NCBI GenBank assembly: GCA_031553075.1
Contig: JAVBLX010000035.1
Span: forward strand, 1 to 64,000
Direction of reading: 5' to 3'
DNA length: 64,000 nt
Source: DIGJ01 sp031553075
GTDB lineage: Bacteria > Bacillota > Clostridia > Lachnospirales > Lachnospiraceae
Shown here: positions 54,724 through 63,426 of the stretch, in pieces
Layout: each line of letters begins with the position of its first letter
Numbering within the stretch: position 1 is the stretch's first letter
Notes under the pieces: model-generated
The model's database searches: none
What the model saw: the letters and a program-made list of their open reading frames with translations, nothing else
What the model was told of the DNA's origin: nothing
Program-made: the position numbers and the translations under genes

Positions 54724-55054
54724 TTATTAAACTAGGTTGGGAAAATCGGACGCAACCCAGGAAAGGTTCGGCGGGAACGTGGGGGATGAGATGAAAAAAA
54801 TCCACCTCCGCAGGGCAAGAAGGTCTAGGGCAAAGCATCTGGACTGTGGCTGGTTACGGGGCGGGCTCCAAGGTGCATCCGTGCACCAATCGCCCTGTCT
54901 CGGCATCCGTGCCTCGACTCCCTACGGTATCGAAGCTTTGCTTAAGACCTTCTAGCCCCGCTACGGAATGGATTTTTTTCATCTCATCCCCCACGTTCCC
55001 GCCGAACCTTTCCTGGGTTGCTGGTATTCTCAGCCGGTAGGTTTTATGACTAAC
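54712..55054. repeat. Large inverted-repeat (MITE-like) element after hydA
   Basis: The ends are GTTAGTTATTAAAC (54719-54732) and GTTTTATGACTAAC (55041-55054). Between them the arms pair imperfectly over most of their length, for example AGGAAAGGTTCGGCGGGAAC against its complement near 55000, and AAGGTCTAGGGCAAAGC against GCTTTGCTTAAGACCTT. A partial copy is at 1-143. The hydA stop codon lies in its left end. Open frames inside it are not credible genes. Confidence 0.8.
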
Positions 55055-55265
55055 GGGTGGCGTGTATGTATGTGGATACCCGGAAGTTTCTGAAAGCTTT
55101 TGGAGTAAAAAGATGGTTTTTGCTTTTTTTTGTCTGCAATTGGGAAGTGCTTCCAAACCCGTAGACAAGACTATCTTTTGCATTTAAAATCAAGGCAGTT
55201 AGTATATATGGATTGGTATTTTGTTGAATGGAAAGGGGTCCTTTAAGATGAGGAAAGGAAATACT

Positions 55266-57308
55266 ATGTTAAGAGGAATTAAGGTAAAGTTAATTGGAAG
55301 TTTTTTAATACCGATTGGTGCGATTATCATTCTTGGGGTAATGACATATCAAAATGCGGCACAAAATAATCGGAAGCATTATGAAGAAGCAACTCAATCG
55401 AATGTGGGTACGGTAGCAGGATATTTTGAAATGGGATTGAATGCCGTATCCTCCCAATCTCTGCAAATTGCAGAGACAGATGTCATAAAAGCATATTATG
55501 CCGGTGCATATGCAAATGATCCGCAAAAAGAAGAAAGTGCCTACAATGAATGCTATGATGCCCTTTATTCCAGTGTGGTTTCCAATGATTTGGTCAGTGC
55601 CGGTTACATTGTGGGGCGATATGGGAAGAGTGTTTCATCCGTTACGAAGGGAGACTTCTTTAAAGGAAATAGCGATACTTTTTATCAATCCAAAGAATGT
55701 GAAGCATTTAATAACGCTGGTACGTTAGCGTACTGGGTAGGGTCACATCCCAGTATTGATGGACTGATTGATCTTAATCGGTATGGATATTCTGTTTCTG
55801 TTATAAGAAATCTGCTGACCAATGCCAATCAAAAATGCGGCTATGTGATTTTAGACGTAAAAAAGGATTTGGTAGAGTCTATTTTAAATGATACTCAGCC
55901 AGAAGGCGGAACCACACTGGCTTTTATTACCAAGGACGGAACGGAAATTGTTGTTGGAACGGAAGGGGAGGAGCCACTTCGTTTTTCGGATCAGGCTTTT
56001 TACCAGGAAGCTTTAGGCAGTGAAGAAGCAGATGGTTTAAAATACATAACCATGGATGGCAAAGAATATTTATTTACATATAGCCGGGCAGATGCCTATA
56101 ATATCATGGTATGCAGTCTGGTGCCCAGTACGTTGATAATGGAATCCAGTGCTCAGGTTAAGAATATGACGGTGATTATTGTAGTGATTGCCTGTATCAT
56201 TGCGTTTCTTACCAGTACTATTTTAGCAAACGGCATAGGTGGTGCTATTAAACGAACCAATCGCGTGCTGGCAAAGGCAGCGGAAGGGGACTTGACGGTA
56301 GTATGTGACCTGAAGCGAAGGGATGAATTTGCCCGGCTGGGACATGGTCTTACGGATATGATTAAAAGTATGGGAAATTTGATTCGTAAGATTACCGATT
56401 TGGGAAGTGAAGTGTCTACTTCGGCCCATTTAGTTTCTGAAAGCTCTCAGATTGTTCTTGTTTCTGTTCAGGAACTAAACGATGCGATTGTGGATATTGA
56501 GCGGGCTGCGGTGGAACAGGCTGAAAATTCGGATGTTTGCCTGACAAAGATGAATTATCTTTCGGAAAAAATCAGCAGTGTATCTCAAAATGCCAAGGAT
56601 ATGATTGTAATTGCCAATCAGACTAAGGATGCCGCAGTTACGGGAGAAAATGCAGTAGGCGGCCTGGAGGAAAAGGTAGAGGATACCACCAGAATAACCG
56701 AAAGTGTCATGGTTGCTATGGCAGGACTAATTGAAGAAACCAGATCCATCGAATCCATTGTGACCAGCATTAACGATATTGCCGAGCAGACCAATTTACT
56801 GTCGTTAAACGCTTCGATTGAGGCGGCCAGGGCAGGTGAGGCTGGCAAAGGATTTGCCGTGGTTGCGGATGAGATTCGAAAACTGGCAGCTGGATCTGGT
56901 GAGGCAGCCAGCCGAATTGTGGAAATTATTGAGCGGATCGAAAAGAAGACCCAAGCTACGGCTAAAACAGTAGAAAATGCCAGAGGAATTGTTATGTCTC
57001 AGAAGGAGACCCTTGGAAACACAGTGGAATCCTTTCATTATGTAAATGAGTGTGTAGAAAATCTGGTGAGGAATCTTACGGTTATCGACGAAAACCTTGA
57101 TAATATGGATAAAACCAGACTCAGTACCCTGGAGGTTATTCAGGACATTACCAGCTCATCGGAACAGGTTGCGGCAACGGTAGTACAGTTAAGCGCAACG
57201 GCCTCCAATCAGTTAGGTGCCGTGGAGAAGCTTAATAATGCTTCCGAAACCCTGGGAGAAAAAGCAGGGGATATGGAAAATACCATCTCTGTTTTTAAGG
57301 TAGAATAG
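55266..57308 (+). CDS. Methyl-accepting chemotaxis protein
   Basis: This 680-residue receptor has a first membrane span (about 8-28), a periplasm-facing dCache-like sensor, a second span (about 301-325), a HAMP domain (AKAAEGDLTVVCDLKRRDEF) and the MCP signalling hairpin (DIAEQTNLLSLNASIEAARA). I chose ATG 55266 because AGGAAAGG lies seven bases before it; ATG 55248 is possible. No che or flagellar gene is in the window. The ligand is unknown. Confidence 0.93.
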   Translation: MLRGIKVKLIGSFLIPIGAIIILGVMTYQNAAQNNRKHYEEATQSNVGTVAGYFEMGLNAVSSQSLQIAETDVIKAYYAGAYANDPQKEESAYNECYDALYSSVVSNDLVSAGYIVGRYGKSVSSVTKGDFFKGNSDTFYQSKECEAFNNAGTLAYWVGSHPSIDGLIDLNRYGYSVSVIRNLLTNANQKCGYVILDVKKDLVESILNDTQPEGGTTLAFITKDGTEIVVGTEGEEPLRFSDQAFYQEALGSEEADGLKYITMDGKEYLFTYSRADAYNIMVCSLVPSTLIMESSAQVKNMTVIIVVIACIIAFLTSTILANGIGGAIKRTNRVLAKAAEGDLTVVCDLKRRDEFARLGHGLTDMIKSMGNLIRKITDLGSEVSTSAHLVSESSQIVLVSVQELNDAIVDIERAAVEQAENSDVCLTKMNYLSEKISSVSQNAKDMIVIANQTKDAAVTGENAVGGLEEKVEDTTRITESVMVAMAGLIEETRSIESIVTSINDIAEQTNLLSLNASIEAARAGEAGKGFAVVADEIRKLAAGSGEAASRIVEIIERIEKKTQATAKTVENARGIVMSQKETLGNTVESFHYVNECVENLVRNLTVIDENLDNMDKTRLSTLEVIQDITSSSEQVAATVVQLSATASNQLGAVEKLNNASETLGEKAGDMENTISVFKVE

Positions 57309-57401
57309 GTAAAATTTAATGGAAAATAATTTGTAATTTTTTGGGATTTTCAGAGGCTTTTTAGTTTTTTTATGATTTTACCATGATTTTGAAAAAAGTC
57401 A

Positions 57402-57430
57402 TTGACATATACCTGTCTATCTACTAAAAT
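57402..57430 (+). promoter_or_regulatory. Sigma-A promoter of rpsT
   Basis: TTGACA (57402-57407) and TAAAAT (57425-57430) are separated by exactly 17 bases, about 95 bases before the rpsT start. Confidence 0.8.
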
Positions 57431-57524
57431 AATAGAGTATGTTTGCATCGGAACGAACCGTGTCTCCGGATCTGGTGCGACAAAAATATTAAATGAACAT
57501 ATTTATAAATTGGAGGTGTACAGA

Positions 57525-57788
57525 TTGGCAAACATTAAATCTGCAAAAAAGAGAATTCTCGTTAATCAGACCAAAGCTGCAAGAAATAAATCAATCCGTT
57601 CTGCGGTTAAGACTGCATGTAAGAAAGTAGACGCAGCGATCGCTGCAAATGACAAGGCTGCTGCTACAGCTGCTTTAGTTGCTGCTACAACCGTGATTGA
57701 TAAAGCTACCAGCAAAGGTGTATATCATAAAAATACAGCTTCCAGAAAAGTATCTCGCTTATCACTTGCTGTAAACAAACTTGCGTAA
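57525..57788 (+). CDS. rpsT: 30S ribosomal protein S20
   Basis: This 87-residue Lys/Ala-rich protein binds 16S rRNA early in 30S assembly. It starts LANIKSAKKRILVN..., read from a TTG behind GGAGGTG at 57512-57518. Starts further upstream lie in the promoter. A non-AUG start is known for rpsT in several bacteria and may serve autoregulation. Confidence 0.95.
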   Translation: MANIKSAKKRILVNQTKAARNKSIRSAVKTACKKVDAAIAANDKAAATAALVAATTVIDKATSKGVYHKNTASRKVSRLSLAVNKLA

Positions 57789-57820
57789 TTATATAAATTA
57801 AGTATTAACCCATGAAAAAA

Positions 57821-57842
57821 CACGCTTAGGCGTGTTTTTTTG
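57821..57842 (+). terminator. Intrinsic terminator of rpsT
   Basis: CACGC (57821-57825), TTAG loop and GCGTG (57830-57834) are followed by eight T. A-rich DNA on the left extends the stem. Confidence 0.9.
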
Positions 57843-58025
57843 TTGACATATTTTTATAGAGAAATTTCTGTGGTTAAATTGCTTTTGAGATGTTCGACAT
57901 TGTATTAGACAATTAGGCAAAAGTTTTTATTAAAATGATAAATAGGAAAAGCAAGATAATTAGTGGTTTTTCTGAATTGCGTTAAATTTTTCTTTGAATT
58001 TTTTCTAAATAGTTTTTTTCTTGGG

Positions 58026-58054
58026 TTGACAATCTTTGACAGTACTGGTATTAT
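58026..58054 (+). promoter_or_regulatory. Strong sigma-A promoter for the surface-protein leader
   Basis: TTGACA (58026-58031) and TATTAT (58049-58054) are separated by 17 bases. It lies 277 bases upstream of the coding start, implying a long leader. Confidence 0.75.
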
Positions 58055-58060
58055 AAGAAA

Positions 58061-58277
58061 AAAGAGACGGCTATTTGTTCATTTGTTGAATTGTAAATAG
58101 CTGTGATATTTTTTATCAAATTTTCTTAGAATAACTGTTATACGAAAATTCTTGTAAACAGGCGGTATTTCAACGTTTTTCACAGGCATTTAGTGTTGTC
58201 GAATATAATTTCCCACTTTTAAAGAATAAAATATCATATTTTTTCCAATAATAGAGCCCTTTTGCGGGCTTTTTTTT
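58061..58277 (+). ncRNA. Putative structured leader RNA or small RNA ending at an intrinsic terminator
   Basis: Between the promoter and the surface-protein gene lie about 215 non-coding bases that end in a terminator: AGCCC (58255-58259) with GGGCT (58266-58270) and eight T. Inside, GCTATTT (58070-58076) can pair with AAATAGC near 58096. AGAATAACTGTT (58128-58139) is complementary to AACAGTTATTCT (58290-58301) beyond the terminator, which would allow a competing fold. I recognise no known riboswitch or 6S RNA. It could be a regulated leader or a stand-alone small RNA. Confidence 0.5.
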
Positions 58278-58282
58278 GTGCT

Positions 58283-58306
58283 TTCGTAGAACAGTTATTC
58301 TACGAA
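58283..58306 (+). promoter_or_regulatory. Perfect hairpin between leader terminator and start codon
   Basis: TTCGTAGAA (58283-58291), loop CAGTTA and TTCTACGAA (58298-58306). A related half-palindrome lies at 58126-58146 on the other side of the terminator. The ribosome site AAGGAGGAAG follows at 58317. Confidence 0.6.
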
Positions 58307-58330
58307 GTTTATTATCAAGGAGGAAGAGAT

Positions 58331-59992
58331 ATGTTCAAAAAGTCAGAAATGAAAAGCCTGCTGAAAAAAAGCGCAGCGCTTCTCTTAGCATCTGCAGTCG
58401 TATTGAGCGGAATTCCTGCCCAAAGTGCAAATGCAGCCACCGCAGTAAAATCCATTACGGTAAGTGCTAAGGATAAGAAGACTGTCCTTACAAAAGGCAA
58501 GACTTATCAGCTATCAGTGGCTTATAAGCCAACTGGGGCAAAAGAAAAGGTTACCTATACCACCAGCAATAAAAAAGTTGCTACGGTATCAGCGAAAGGT
58601 AATGTAAAGGCAATTAAATCAGGAAGCGTTAAGATTACTGCAAAAACAGCAAGTGGAAAATCGGCTTCTGCTAATTTCCTGGTAGTGGATGCAAACGGAA
58701 CCGTTTCAACACAGACCAATCTGAATAAGATGTTAGCGGCTAAAAATGTGAAAAAAATCACAATTAAAAGTGCCAAGGAAGCAACCTATACCATTAAAAA
58801 AGGTACCTATACCGGCAAAGCATTAGTGGTAAATGCGCCACTCGCTGATGTGACTAATAATGGTAATTTCAAAGCGATTACTATCCAGGATGTTAAAAAT
58901 GGTACTTGGAAAGAAGTTGGTAAAAACAACAGCTTTAAGATTACCGATAAAGAGTTTTCCTTTATTGCAGATGCTAAAGCGGTAGTTAAAAATATCGTGG
59001 TTTCTGCTAAAAATGCAATTGCCAATTTTGAAGTGAAAGGAAAAGTTACAGCATTCTCCACGACAGGAGCGAATGCGCATGTAACTTTGAATACAGCGGT
59101 AGGAAGCTCTGTTGGAACCATTAAGATTGAAGGTGACGGAACTGAATTTGCCGGACAGATTAACGGTGCTGCAGATAAAATCGTCATTGATAGTAAGTCA
59201 GATGTTCTGATTACTGGTACTGCAGATATGATTCATGTTGAAGTAACGAAAGAGGCAGAGGGCGCTAAGATTGAAACAGCGGTTCCTGTGGAAATCGTTT
59301 CAGCAGCTAAGGTGGAAATCGTTGTAGATAAAGGGGCAGAAGGTACTACGATTGAGAAGGCTGATTCTAATGTGAAATTGGATGTAACCAATAACAGCTC
59401 AACTAAAGTAGAAGTTGGTGTGGTTGGATCGGATGCAAAGGAAGTAATTGACGCAGCGCCTGTAAGTAGTGGCGGCGGTGGTGGAAGTTCAGATTCTGGA
59501 AACAATACGCCTTCAAATCCTGTCACAGAGACAGTAAGTGGTACTGATTCAGGCAATTTTGTATTAACAAAAAGTCTTAGCCAGGTTTCATCAATTGCAG
59601 TGAAGATTGATACAACAAAAAATGGAAGCTTTGGCAGTGTTACACCGAAGACGGTTAATAGTACCATGTTAGGTGTGCTGAAACTTTATTTGGATAGAGA
59701 TCCGTTACTACAGTCCAGTTGGGATAATATTACAAGCAAAACAATAACAGGAGGTCCTACTGGTGATGTATCTATTAGTTCAACTGGAACAGCAAACAAA
59801 AAAATTGTTACAGATAACACAGCAATATCGTATGAAGTAACAGTTAATTGTACAGCAGGTACTGTTTCTATTAAAAAGGATGGTTCGTCTATAACTTATA
59901 CATTAAGTAAAAGTGGTGACAATACATTAAGCATTACTGCAAGTGATGGTAGTAAAGCAAACAAATTAGTTCAGTTTGTAGTAACCTACTAA
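58331..59992 (+). CDS. Secreted surface protein with Big_2 (Ig-like) domain
   Basis: This 553-residue protein has a signal peptide (about 1-36, ending QSANAATA). A Big_2 domain follows (about 38-118; TKGKTYQLSVAYKPTGAKEK and NKKVATVSAKGNVKAIKSG are typical). The middle (about 120-370) is a Val/Lys/Thr-rich beta region, then a Gly/Ser/Asn-Pro linker near 378-398 and a Thr-rich beta domain. No LPXTG motif or SLH domain is seen. It precedes the polysaccharide genes, suggesting a cell-surface role. Confidence 0.8.
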   Translation: MFKKSEMKSLLKKSAALLLASAVVLSGIPAQSANAATAVKSITVSAKDKKTVLTKGKTYQLSVAYKPTGAKEKVTYTTSNKKVATVSAKGNVKAIKSGSVKITAKTASGKSASANFLVVDANGTVSTQTNLNKMLAAKNVKKITIKSAKEATYTIKKGTYTGKALVVNAPLADVTNNGNFKAITIQDVKNGTWKEVGKNNSFKITDKEFSFIADAKAVVKNIVVSAKNAIANFEVKGKVTAFSTTGANAHVTLNTAVGSSVGTIKIEGDGTEFAGQINGAADKIVIDSKSDVLITGTADMIHVEVTKEAEGAKIETAVPVEIVSAAKVEIVVDKGAEGTTIEKADSNVKLDVTNNSSTKVEVGVVGSDAKEVIDAAPVSSGGGGGSSDSGNNTPSNPVTETVSGTDSGNFVLTKSLSQVSSIAVKIDTTKNGSFGSVTPKTVNSTMLGVLKLYLDRDPLLQSSWDNITSKTITGGPTGDVSISSTGTANKKIVTDNTAISYEVTVNCTAGTVSIKKDGSSITYTLSKSGDNTLSITASDGSKANKLVQFVVTY

Positions 59993-60007
59993 TTTAAATT
60001 AAATAAC

Positions 60008-60046
60008 AGGAAGTTTAATGGATATCTTTTGTTCATTAAACTTCCT
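60008..60046 (+). terminator. Hairpin between surface-protein gene and polysaccharide operon
   Basis: AGGAAGTTTAATG (60008-60020) pairs perfectly with CATTAAACTTCCT (60034-60046). The tract after it is A-rich rather than T-rich, so it may be a poor terminator or a processing or stability hairpin. Confidence 0.5.
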
Positions 60047-60086
60047 AAAATATGACTCTATTGCCAAAACAAAAAAGGGAAATAAC

Positions 60087-61625
60087 ATGAAAGCAAGTCA
60101 ACGAATTTTTTTTGTCCTGATATCAGCAATCTCATTTATACTTTCATCACAGATGATCAATGCGGGTAGCATTAATAGCAACGAAGCAGGAATTGTATCG
60201 GCTGTATCAGGGGCATTTGAACTGGATGGTGAGACCTATCAGGCAAAAAGCTCCTACATCGCCGAGGTAAAAAGCTTCCTGGCATCTGATGAAGTGGATT
60301 TGACCGAGGAGCAGGCGCAAAGACTTATAGGAGAAATTCGTGGTAGTGTAGGGGACGCAATTGCCAGTGGATATCTGATTCCGATTGAGAGAACCCCAGA
60401 AGGGTCAAAAGGAAAGGATGAAATAAGTTCAGAGACAGGCTCAAAATCCAATAATGGATTAGTTGAAAAACCAATGGACCCAGAGAATGCTTCAAAGCCG
60501 AATTCGAATACCAATATAGTAAATGAAAATGAAGCCAGCAATACAGAGGTTCAGGAAATTAGTGAGGGAGAGTTTGATTCCGAAATACATAATTCTGAAG
60601 GCACTATAAGCGATCAGGAAAACATGATAGTAAAGGACGAAGATTTGTCAGAATCGGACGAAGCTTCGACTGAAAGATCTTCAACAGAAGGAACTCTGGT
60701 AGAAGAGAGCAAAAAGAATGATGCATCAGCATGGGCACAGCTAACCAGTGAAGCAGCAAAAACAAAAAAGGAAGAAAGAAATTCTTTTATGTTAAAGGTA
60801 CTTTTGATTACAGTGGTAGCGGGTTCTACTACAGTTACAACGGTGTTCATAATACATAAAACGATACAAAAAACAAAAATCGCAGCAAGTTTACGCAAAA
60901 TAGAGAATGGATATATTGACATCCATACACACATTTTACCCAAGGTAGATGATGGTTCCAAGAATATGGAGCAAACGATAGAAATGCTGAAAATGGCCCA
61001 TTCACAAGGGGTAAGAGCAATTATTGCAACACCGCACTATGACTTGGGTCGAAGGATAACGGTGGAAAAAATACAGGAAATTACCCAACGTGTCAGGGAA
61101 GAAGCGGAGAAAATTGATTGCAATTTTAAGATATATTCTGGTTGCGAGATATTTTACGAAGATGGATGTGTCCAGGCACTTAAGGAGAAGAAAGCCATGA
61201 CCATGGCAGGGAGCCGCTATGTATTAGTGGAGTTTGGCATAGGAGAGGCCTACGACAGAATTTACGCCGGAATGAAGGAAATGATTGCGGAGGGCTATAT
61301 CCCTATTATCGCTCATATTGAGCGCTATGAATGCCTGCAAAAGAAAAGGGGGCGTGTAGCAGAACTAATCGAGCTGGGGTGTCTGATGCAGGTAAATCTA
61401 AAAAGCCTCCAGGGGAGTCCGTTTCAAAAGCCAGCAGCAAGCGCCAGACGGTATATAAGGGAAAATCAAGTGCATTTTCTGGCATCCGATTGTCACAATA
61501 TCAAGACAAGAGGACCTCAGATTGAGGATATGCTGCGAAAAGCAAAAATTCATATTAACGAAAATAACATAAATCAAATGTTATATATAAATCCAAGTAA
61601 AGTAATTGATAATAAGTACATTTAG
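60087..61625 (+). CDS. Membrane-anchored PHP-type tyrosine phosphatase (CpsB/YwqE-like) with an exported domain
   Basis: This 512-residue protein has an N-terminal signal/anchor (about 5-28) and an exported acidic Ser/Glu/Asn-rich region (about 30-230). A second span follows (about 233-259), then a complete PHP phosphatase domain (from ~273). Metal motifs are DIHTHILPKVDDG, ATPHYD, SGCEIFYED, AHIERY and ASDCHN. CpsB enzymes normally are ~250-residue soluble proteins that dephosphorylate the CpsD kinase. Here the gene is followed by Wzz-like and CpsD genes. ATG 60087 follows AAAAAAGGGAAA. Confidence 0.85.
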   Translation: MKASQRIFFVLISAISFILSSQMINAGSINSNEAGIVSAVSGAFELDGETYQAKSSYIAEVKSFLASDEVDLTEEQAQRLIGEIRGSVGDAIASGYLIPIERTPEGSKGKDEISSETGSKSNNGLVEKPMDPENASKPNSNTNIVNENEASNTEVQEISEGEFDSEIHNSEGTISDQENMIVKDEDLSESDEASTERSSTEGTLVEESKKNDASAWAQLTSEAAKTKKEERNSFMLKVLLITVVAGSTTVTTVFIIHKTIQKTKIAASLRKIENGYIDIHTHILPKVDDGSKNMEQTIEMLKMAHSQGVRAIIATPHYDLGRRITVEKIQEITQRVREEAEKIDCNFKIYSGCEIFYEDGCVQALKEKKAMTMAGSRYVLVEFGIGEAYDRIYAGMKEMIAEGYIPIIAHIERYECLQKKRGRVAELIELGCLMQVNLKSLQGSPFQKPAASARRYIRENQVHFLASDCHNIKTRGPQIEDMLRKAKIHINENNINQMLYINPSKVIDNKYI

Positions 61626-61634
61626 GAGAATCCC

Positions 61635-62375
61635 ATGAACACAATGGATAACGACGAAATTGAAATTGACCTGAGAGAGCTGTTTGGCCTTCTGCTTAAT
61701 CGCCTGTGGCTGATTTTGCTGGTTGGAATACTTACAGCGGCGGCTGCCGGAGTGGGAAGCAAACTGTTGCTGACGCCTATCTATACTTCTGAGACACAGC
61801 TGTTCATTTTAAATAAAAGTGCATCCTTAACGTCCTTATCCTTAAGCGATTTGCAGATGGGAAGCCAGTTGACAAAAGACTATATGGTATTGGTGAAAAG
61901 CCGTCCTGTGTTGCAGCAGGTGATTGCAAATCTGGAGCTGAAAGAGATGGAGTATGAAGATCTTCTGGAAATCATTACGATTACCAACCCAGCGGATACC
62001 CGAATACTCAAAATAGCAGCGGATTATCCTGACCCGGTGATGGCAAAAAGGATTGTGGATGAAATTGCCGATGTGTCAAGAGAACGAATTGCTACCATTA
62101 TGGATATGGAGCAGCCTAATATTGCTGAGGAAGGTTATGTGGCGAAAAACCAGACGAGTCCTAATATTTTGAAGAATACGGCAATTGGTGGGTTGATTGG
62201 AGCGGTGCTTACTATTTTCATTATCTGTATACTTTTCATACTGGATGACACGATTAAGTCGTCAGAGGATATTGAGAAATATTTGGGAATCAATACGATC
62301 GGCTTGATTCCGGTGGAAGACAGTGAGCTTCAGTCACCAGGGAAAAAGAAGAAGGCAAAGAAGAAAAAGAGATAG
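61635..62375 (+). CDS. Wzz/CapA-type chain-length and kinase-activator protein
   Basis: This 246-residue protein has a membrane span near 18-44, an extracellular part (about 45-180) and a second span near 184-204. A Lys-rich tail (KKKKAKKKKR) ends it. In Gram-positive systems such proteins activate the BY-kinase and control polymer length. It lies 9 bases after the phosphatase gene. Confidence 0.88.
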   Translation: MNTMDNDEIEIDLRELFGLLLNRLWLILLVGILTAAAAGVGSKLLLTPIYTSETQLFILNKSASLTSLSLSDLQMGSQLTKDYMVLVKSRPVLQQVIANLELKEMEYEDLLEIITITNPADTRILKIAADYPDPVMAKRIVDEIADVSRERIATIMDMEQPNIAEEGYVAKNQTSPNILKNTAIGGLIGAVLTIFIICILFILDDTIKSSEDIEKYLGINTIGLIPVEDSELQSPGKKKKAKKKKR

Positions 62376-62540
62376 AGTTAACAAAAAAATGAGTCAAAAA
62401 ATAGAGTCAAAAAATAGTGTCAAAAATAGAGTCAAAAAATAGAGTTAAAGAAAATAGAGTTAAAGAAAATAGAGTGAAAAATAGAAATCAAAATAGTAAA
62501 AAATGTGATGATATATATAAAATTAATGCTTTAGGAGAAA
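62376..62540 (+). repeat. Tandem repeats between Wzz-like gene and cpsD
   Basis: The units ATAGAGTCAAAAA and ATAGAGTTAAAGAAA recur several times from 62384 to about 62480, directly after the stop codon. An open frame through them (from 62417) would give a repetitive KENRV peptide, but the ribosome site AGGAGAAAAG supports the later ATG 62546. Confidence 0.75.
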
Positions 62541-62545
62541 AGAGC

Positions 62546-63283
62546 ATGAAAAAGGTAAATTTTGATACGGTACAAGAACTGGATTATCGCAGCAATGAAT
62601 CTTACAAAAAGCTTCGAACCAATATACAGTTTTGCGGAGATGAAGTAAAAGTAATTCTTGTGACCAGTTGTACTCCAAACGAAGGAAAAAGTAGTGTTTG
62701 CTTTAATCTGGCAAGGTCTCTTTCGGATAATGGAAAAAAGGTGATTTTAATTGATGCAGATTTAAGGAAATCCGTGTTGATTGGGCGGTATAAGGTAGAT
62801 CAGGTGGTGTTTGGTTTTTCTCATTATCTGTCTGGACAAAAAAAGCCGGAAGAGGTCATTTACAATACTAATGTAAATAACATGGACATTATATTTGCGG
62901 GAACAGTACCACCGAATCCTGCAGAATTACTGGGACATAAGCGGTTTGATATGATGATTAACGCATTAAGAGAGGCTTATGATTATGTGATTATAGACAG
63001 TCCGCCGTTGGGTTCTGTTATTGACAGTGCGGTTATCGCACCGAAGAGTGATGGCGCAATTTTGGTGATTGAAAATAATAGTATTAGTTATAAATTTGCG
63101 CAGGATGTAAAGCGACAGCTGGATGCAACAAACTGCCGGGTTCTGGGCGCAATTTTGAATAAGGTATATATGGGCAAAAAAGGGTACTACGGTAAATATT
63201 ATGGTAAGTATTACGGTAAGTATTATGGCAAGTACTATGGTAATTACGGGGAAGATACGTCACCAGTTGGTCTGGATGTTTAG
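62546..63283 (+). CDS. CpsD/CapB-type bacterial tyrosine kinase
   Basis: This 245-residue BY-kinase phosphorylates itself and controls polysaccharide export. Walker A is TSCTPNEGKSSVC, Walker A' is VILIDADLRKS and Walker B is YVIIDSPPLGS. The C-terminus is a Tyr cluster built of four to five YYGK units, coded by a 12-base tandem repeat. The partner modulator and phosphatase genes are just upstream. Confidence 0.93.
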   Translation: MKKVNFDTVQELDYRSNESYKKLRTNIQFCGDEVKVILVTSCTPNEGKSSVCFNLARSLSDNGKKVILIDADLRKSVLIGRYKVDQVVFGFSHYLSGQKKPEEVIYNTNVNNMDIIFAGTVPPNPAELLGHKRFDMMINALREAYDYVIIDSPPLGSVIDSAVIAPKSDGAILVIENNSISYKFAQDVKRQLDATNCRVLGAILNKVYMGKKGYYGKYYGKYYGKYYGKYYGNYGEDTSPVGLDV

Positions 63284-63426
63284 CAGGCTGGTGGCTGATT
63301 TATAACAATGCGGTGTATTTTAAAAGGGCAAGGAAAGAAAAAGAGCCGCTTTTACATAAAAGTGAACTGGTTAGATAAGACGGTTAATGGACATGTAGAT
63401 TGTGATTATAAGGGTGGTAGAGTGTA

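Noticed and set aside
54737..55183. Open frames on both strands within the inverted-repeat element
   Set aside because: They overlap each other on opposite strands of a palindromic repeat, have no ribosome sites and no recognisable domains.
62417..62545. N-terminal extension of the CpsD kinase with KENRV repeats
   Set aside because: The frame is made of intergenic tandem repeats. A good ribosome site and the usual kinase start support ATG 62546.
63184..63246. CRISPR-like short repeats
   Set aside because: They are contiguous 12-base coding repeats without spacers, in frame with the kinase.
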